This document shows positions 8,301 to 10,351 of a stretch of 10,351 nt of DNA, piece by piece. The stretch comes from CAMDMI01 sp044359055. GTDB lineage: Bacteria; Bacteroidota; Bacteroidia; Cytophagales; Flexibacteraceae. The notes under the pieces are model-generated. The model was not told where the DNA came from and did not search any database. It saw nothing but the letters and a program-made list of their open reading frames with translations. Made by a program: the position numbers and the translations under genes. The stretch's first letter is position 1; each line of letters begins with the position of its first letter. Where the stretch lies: assembly GCA_044359055.1 (NCBI GenBank), contig JBIKMV010000098.1, positions 1-10,351 on the forward strand, in the 5' to 3' direction.

Positions 8301-8479
8301 GCACCAAAATTGGACTTCGCTGCACATACCGAACACTAAACAAATATTCAAACCGATATGCTCCTGTTTACACGTTAGATGCGGCAGGAAATCAGGTTCC
8401 TGATCCGTTGGCCCTGGGCTTTCCCGATGGAACAGAGTGGGAGGTCAGAACCTACATCCAAATCAATATTGGTCAATAG
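5354..8479 (+). CDS. Secreted clan GH-A-like glycosidase fused to a putative outer-membrane beta-barrel
   Basis: Numbered from the ATG at 5354 (1041 residues), which gives a proper signal peptide (1-22, ending SQRSQAQ); the frame opens earlier at a TTG (5264), but the promoter lies inside that extension. Residues ~30-400 resemble GH2/GH5-type TIM barrels of clan GH-A: FRLEANGKPFFINGMNWD (34-51), GVNTIRQYAG (86-95), LLGNENNY with predicted acid/base Glu169, and KPVLLSEFGAD with predicted nucleophile Glu270. GH2 sandwich domains are absent. From ~470 to the end the chain becomes a series of about 20 short alternating, aromatic-rich strands (for example 488-498, 712-722, 844-855, 924-934, 983-993) separated by polar loops. 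It ends in EVRTYIQINIGQ, which looks like a porin-type outer-membrane barrel. The family of this C-terminal part is not recognised. The protein probably cleaves a polysaccharide at the cell surface or in the periplasm, with the barrel as anchor or product channel. Two binding lipoproteins follow. Confidence 0.85.
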   Translation: MPKIYVLFAGFCMALLSQRSQAQNTSVQKYEGGFRLEANGKPFFINGMNWDYFPIGTNYNYSLWKQPDDVIKAALDNEMSLLRNMGVNTIRQYAGVPAKWITYIYQNYGIYTMLNHSFGRYGLTINGSWVPNTDYANPAVREILLSETKEMVAEYKNTPGLLLFLLGNENNYGLFWRGAETEEIPVKDRKSTQSAYPMYRLFNEAAKEIKGLDAGHPVAICNGDLLFLDIIKEECKDIDILGINVYRGPSFRDLFEKVSKEYGKPVLLSEFGADAYNTRANQEDQEFQTRILMSNWKEIYANAAGLGKANNSLGGFTFQFTDGWWKTGQTTGLDEHDVAASWSNGGYQNDFVQGENNMNEEWFGICGKGPTNERGVYELYPRAAYYALKEVHKFNPYGGNVPLAYLDNIQTTDAVLRARGDKASKGTDENGKLYISNLQANFWTFQTGGSLITTPKEADPNKVVYPNKQGFDHMQSFNVGVTARPAPNVMANVQFNVLGHVAQNPIDEVFYENRGRPITVMTNNGPQVMNSNNRIQLYKSTVTWNHKHFNLTGFYRTGHYHWAYEGDFFNLYPEANYGPNMDIYNGEAPFGFEIEGKTVIKGLKMAFGPELWWGANPAFLGKYSRKVKGFDVTGIFHEDIVQRSGLQSSFAVPMPKTRRAALALARKIDAFGFEIGGLWGGQPLNGRIFQLEREVNGKKEVFQDKIKTQDNFGGKVKFTYTGGWINWYGMGSYMGLVANGGTDQTKTFTGWRLKDVGSGNMYNVLTGFAVNAGKLQIAPNFLYQKPIEGPIAGNVSAPGRPRNILDDPFSVRSNRETIGGELLLTYDPTPATWMYEWDNDRQEDAAFAVSADFVYRHLPTTMDAAIGILANGRTTFVFPGAVPAQDLWEGNLRMVSKLTPDFGVIANLYGGNGQANGSDARTIERYGFDIRTIYKKTKLSAIGKFNDWGPFDYHRDFNLTFPMQWIADLSTELSRPDWFAMPGTKIGLRCTYRTLNKYSNRYAPVYTLDAAGNQVPDPLALGFPDGTEWEVRTYIQINIGQ

Positions 8480-8503
8480 CTTAACTATCAAAATCCTTCA
8501 AAA

Positions 8504-9880
8504 ATGAAAAGAAACCAATATTTTAATGTTCTCAATAAGTGCCTTTTGTCTGTTGTCATTCTGTCGTCTTTCGGTTGTGAGAAAAGAGAAATTGCCGATC
8601 TGAGCAAGCCAACTTCCTCCAAAAACGGGGTTGTTTTTCTGGATGGATTTAGCGGAGGCCTGAATTATCTGGCTTTTGGAAACAGCTACCTGAGAGGTTT
8701 TAATGTGGACGGAGATGTGAAATATACGGGTACATCGTCTATGAAATTCGATGTGCCCAATGAAGGGAGTACTGATGGCGGATATGTAGGAGGAATATAC
8801 ACAGACACTGCCGGAAGAGATTTGTCGGATTTTGATGCGGTTACTTTTTGGGCAAAAGCTTCCCAATCTTCTACCCTGAATGAAATCGGAATGGGAAATG
8901 ATTTTGGCCTGAACAAGTATGTGGTCACCGTCCCGAATGTAAAACTGTCTACCTATTGGAGAAAATATACCATTCCCTTGCCGGATGCATCCCTGCTCAC
9001 CAGAGAGAAAGGTCTGTTTTGGTATTCTGAGGGACCGGAAGGAGGAAAAGGATATACCTTCTGGATAGACGAGGTGAAATATGAAAGACTGGCTAATATG
9101 AAAGTGGTTTCCTCTTCCATTTTTGACGGCAAAGACCTGATTCAAAACGGATTTGTAAACAGCAAATTAAGGGTCAGCGGATTGACACAAACTGTAAATC
9201 TGGCAGACGGAACCAACCTGACCACAAACATTGCACCGGCTTATTTCTCATTTTCATCCTCTAACCCGGATGTGGCCACGGTAGATGAAGCCGGCTTGAT
9301 TTCCATTAAATCAATCGGAACGGCAAAAATCACGGCAAGGTTGGGTGGAAAAGAAGTTAGTGGTTCTATTACCCTGAATTCTGAAAATTTTCAATCGGCT
9401 CCGGTTCCTCTTTTAGACCCATCCCGTGTAATTTCGATTTACAGCAATACATACAATAATGTAAATGTGGATTATTTCAACGGATACTGGCAGCCTTACC
9501 AAACCACCCAATCCCTGGATATTGAAATCAACGGAGACAATGTACTGTCATATTCCAATTTGAATTTTGTGGGAATCGAATTCAGGAACCCGACCGTTGA
9601 TGCCCGTGAAATGAATTTTCTGCATCTGGATGTTTTCACCCCTGTGTCAATTGTTCCGGAAACAGCGCTTTATGTTGATTTGCTAAACCTGGGAAATCCT
9701 GCCAACACGAGGGGCTCAACCAAATTTGCAAGCGACTTTTTGGTTTCAGGGCAATGGAACAGTTGCGAAGTGCCCTTGTCCATTCTTAGCCAAAAGGATA
9801 AGGTTTTTCAAATTATCCTGAATGCTCCCGCCAATCTGGTGCGGACAGCTTATGTAGATAACATATATTTCCATAAATAA
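8504..9880 (+). CDS. Surface glycan-binding-like lipoprotein with Ig-like (BIG2) domain
   Basis: A 458-residue lipoprotein starting 24 nt after the glycosidase stop, so almost certainly in the same operon. The signal peptide ends in the lipobox SFGC with Cys25 as the lipidated residue. The adjoining EKREIADL tether is acidic/basic-rich and could act as a Bacteroidetes surface-export signal. Domain 1 (~43-196) is a beta-sandwich with motifs VVFLDGFSGG, SSMKFDVP and YTFWIDEVKYE, resembling CBM11/CIA30-like galactose-binding folds. Domain 2 (~225-293) is a BIG2 Ig-like domain (FSFSSSNPDVATVDEAGLIS, then IGTAKITARLGG). Domain 3 (~300-458) opens with RVISIYSNTYNNVNVDYFNG and ends AYVDNIYFHK, a second beta-sandwich. 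This module resembles those at the C-terminus of Bacteroidetes GH16 and laminarin-locus proteins (from memory, unverified). No catalytic residues were recognised, so a substrate-capture role is inferred. Confidence 0.85.
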   Translation: MKRNQYFNVLNKCLLSVVILSSFGCEKREIADLSKPTSSKNGVVFLDGFSGGLNYLAFGNSYLRGFNVDGDVKYTGTSSMKFDVPNEGSTDGGYVGGIYTDTAGRDLSDFDAVTFWAKASQSSTLNEIGMGNDFGLNKYVVTVPNVKLSTYWRKYTIPLPDASLLTREKGLFWYSEGPEGGKGYTFWIDEVKYERLANMKVVSSSIFDGKDLIQNGFVNSKLRVSGLTQTVNLADGTNLTTNIAPAYFSFSSSNPDVATVDEAGLISIKSIGTAKITARLGGKEVSGSITLNSENFQSAPVPLLDPSRVISIYSNTYNNVNVDYFNGYWQPYQTTQSLDIEINGDNVLSYSNLNFVGIEFRNPTVDAREMNFLHLDVFTPVSIVPETALYVDLLNLGNPANTRGSTKFASDFLVSGQWNSCEVPLSILSQKDKVFQIILNAPANLVRTAYVDNIYFHK

Positions 9881-9985
9881 CCACAAAAGCAGAAAATCAA
9901 AAACTGAGCCTATGATTTGAACCTTTTTCTGAGCTTAATAATGAACCAGCAATTCTAATTGCAAAACACCAAAAAAATTAATAAA
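9881..9985 (+). other. 105-nt gap between the two lipoprotein genes, with 14-bp palindrome
   Basis: The gap contains GCAATT-CT-AATTGC (9949-9962), a perfect 6-bp inverted repeat with a 2-nt centre, 23 nt before the next start codon. It is followed by an A-rich stretch, not a T-run, so it is not a standard terminator for the plus strand. No TAnnTTTG promoter is present (the nearest, TATGATTTG at 9911-9919, has the wrong spacing). The second lipoprotein is therefore likely read from the upstream promoter. The palindrome may be an operator, a small RNA hairpin near the start, or chance. Confidence 0.4.
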
Positions 9986-10351
9986 ATGAGAACCAAAGAT
10001 GCCAAAAAACAACAAACTATTGCCAATATCTTCGTTGCTTTGTTTGTTTTCTTCACCCTGGGTGGATGTGAAAAAAGGGAAATTCCTGAATTGGAAAAGC
10101 CCGGGTTTCCAAACACCGGAAATGTTTTTTTAGACGATTTTACCCCTGATTTGGCCTACGGTGCCTTTGGAAGTTCAGATGTACTGGCGTTTCAGGTTGA
10201 CCGAAATACCACTTACAACAATTCTTCCCAATCCATGCGTTTTGATGTGCCGGATGCCAACAGTCCGAGAGGCTCTTATGCAGGCGGGGTGTTTTTAAGC
10301 AAGGTTGGAAGAAATCTGAGCGGATATAACTGCCTCAGTTTCTATATCAAA
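9986..10351 (+). CDS. Second surface glycan-binding-like lipoprotein (5' part), paralog of the preceding one
   Basis: 122 codons are visible from the ATG at 9986 to the window edge with no stop, so the gene continues beyond it. The signal peptide ends in the lipobox LGGC (Cys28). The next residues, EKREIPELEKP, repeat the tether of the preceding lipoprotein (EKREIADLSKP). The two then align with a one-residue gap through NVFLDDF, FGSSDVLAFQVD, SMRFDVPD, YAGGVF and GRNLSGY, roughly half identical by eye, so this is a tandem duplication of the same beta-sandwich domain. An internal duplication that diverged in ligand preference is a reasonable inference, as Sus-type loci often encode two different surface glycan-binding proteins. 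Whether the BIG2 and C-terminal domains are also present cannot be seen. Confidence 0.85.
   Translation, partial: MRTKDAKKQQTIANIFVALFVFFTLGGCEKREIPELEKPGFPNTGNVFLDDFTPDLAYGAFGSSDVLAFQVDRNTTYNNSSQSMRFDVPDANSPRGSYAGGVFLSKVGRNLSGYNCLSFYIK

Noticed and set aside
8498..9145. Long antisense open frame (215 codons) opposite the first lipoprotein gene
   Set aside because: It lies wholly within a well-supported lipoprotein gene. The translation shows no domain, signal or family resemblance, and no promoter precedes it.
9911..9919. Possible internal promoter TATGATTTG before the second lipoprotein gene
   Set aside because: Three rather than two bases separate TA and TTTG, and no -33 TTTG/TTG lies at the required distance.
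1..10351. CRISPR arrays, tRNA/rRNA genes, insertion sequences, attachment sites
   Set aside because: No regularly spaced repeats, cloverleaf or conserved rRNA stretches, transposase motifs or terminal inverted repeats were seen on reading the sequence.

Overview
The window looks like a chromosomal segment of a Bacteroidota (Bacteroidetes) bacterium, probably a free-living glycan degrader of the Cytophagia/Sphingobacteriia/Flavobacteriia type. Supporting signs are a periplasmic propeller plus triple-tyrosine regulator with a LuxR-type helix-turn-helix, a PadR/HAAS membrane-protein pair, lipoproteins with Ig-like domains, and two promoters matching the Bacteroidetes sigma-ABfr consensus (TTTG or TTG, about 20 nt, TAnnTTTG). 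No rRNA, tRNA, CRISPR array, insertion sequence or phage gene was seen.

Left part (1-3800). The 3' end of a PAS-linked HisKA_2-type sensor histidine kinase runs rightwards and ends at 776, probably at a weak hairpin-plus-T terminator (855-880). It converges on a 975-residue, membrane-spanning, one-component regulator (869-3796, minus strand): signal peptide, extracytoplasmic beta-propeller, Y_Y_Y domain, one membrane helix, long coiled coil and a cytoplasmic LuxR-type HTH.

Middle part (3921-5353). A compact minus-strand operon encodes a PadR repressor and, overlapping it by ATGA, a four-helix membrane protein with an N-terminal HAAS-like domain. It has a near-leaderless promoter at one end and a good intrinsic terminator (3921-3957) at the other. 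The 395-nt divergent spacer holds this promoter and, facing right, a second promoter preceded by a 15-bp palindrome and an 8-nt direct repeat with an 11-bp period. These look like operator sites for the genes on the right.

Right part (5354-10351). This is a rightward gene set for carbohydrate handling at the cell surface. The first gene encodes a 1041-residue secreted protein with an N-terminal clan GH-A-like (GH2/GH5-like) catalytic barrel. About 570 C-terminal residues look like a porin-type outer-membrane beta-barrel. Two tandem paralogous lipoproteins follow, the second cut by the window end. Both carry a carbohydrate-binding-like beta-sandwich, and both begin with the same tether after the lipobox cysteine. 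No SusC/SusD pair lies between them. The inferred picture is a surface glycan-capture and cleavage unit in which the enzyme carries its own outer-membrane barrel and the lipoproteins bind substrate. The substrate is not proven; a beta-glucan is suggested only by a C-terminal module resembling those on Bacteroidetes laminarin-locus proteins. The barrel-fused glycosidase and its operator architecture are the most novel elements.
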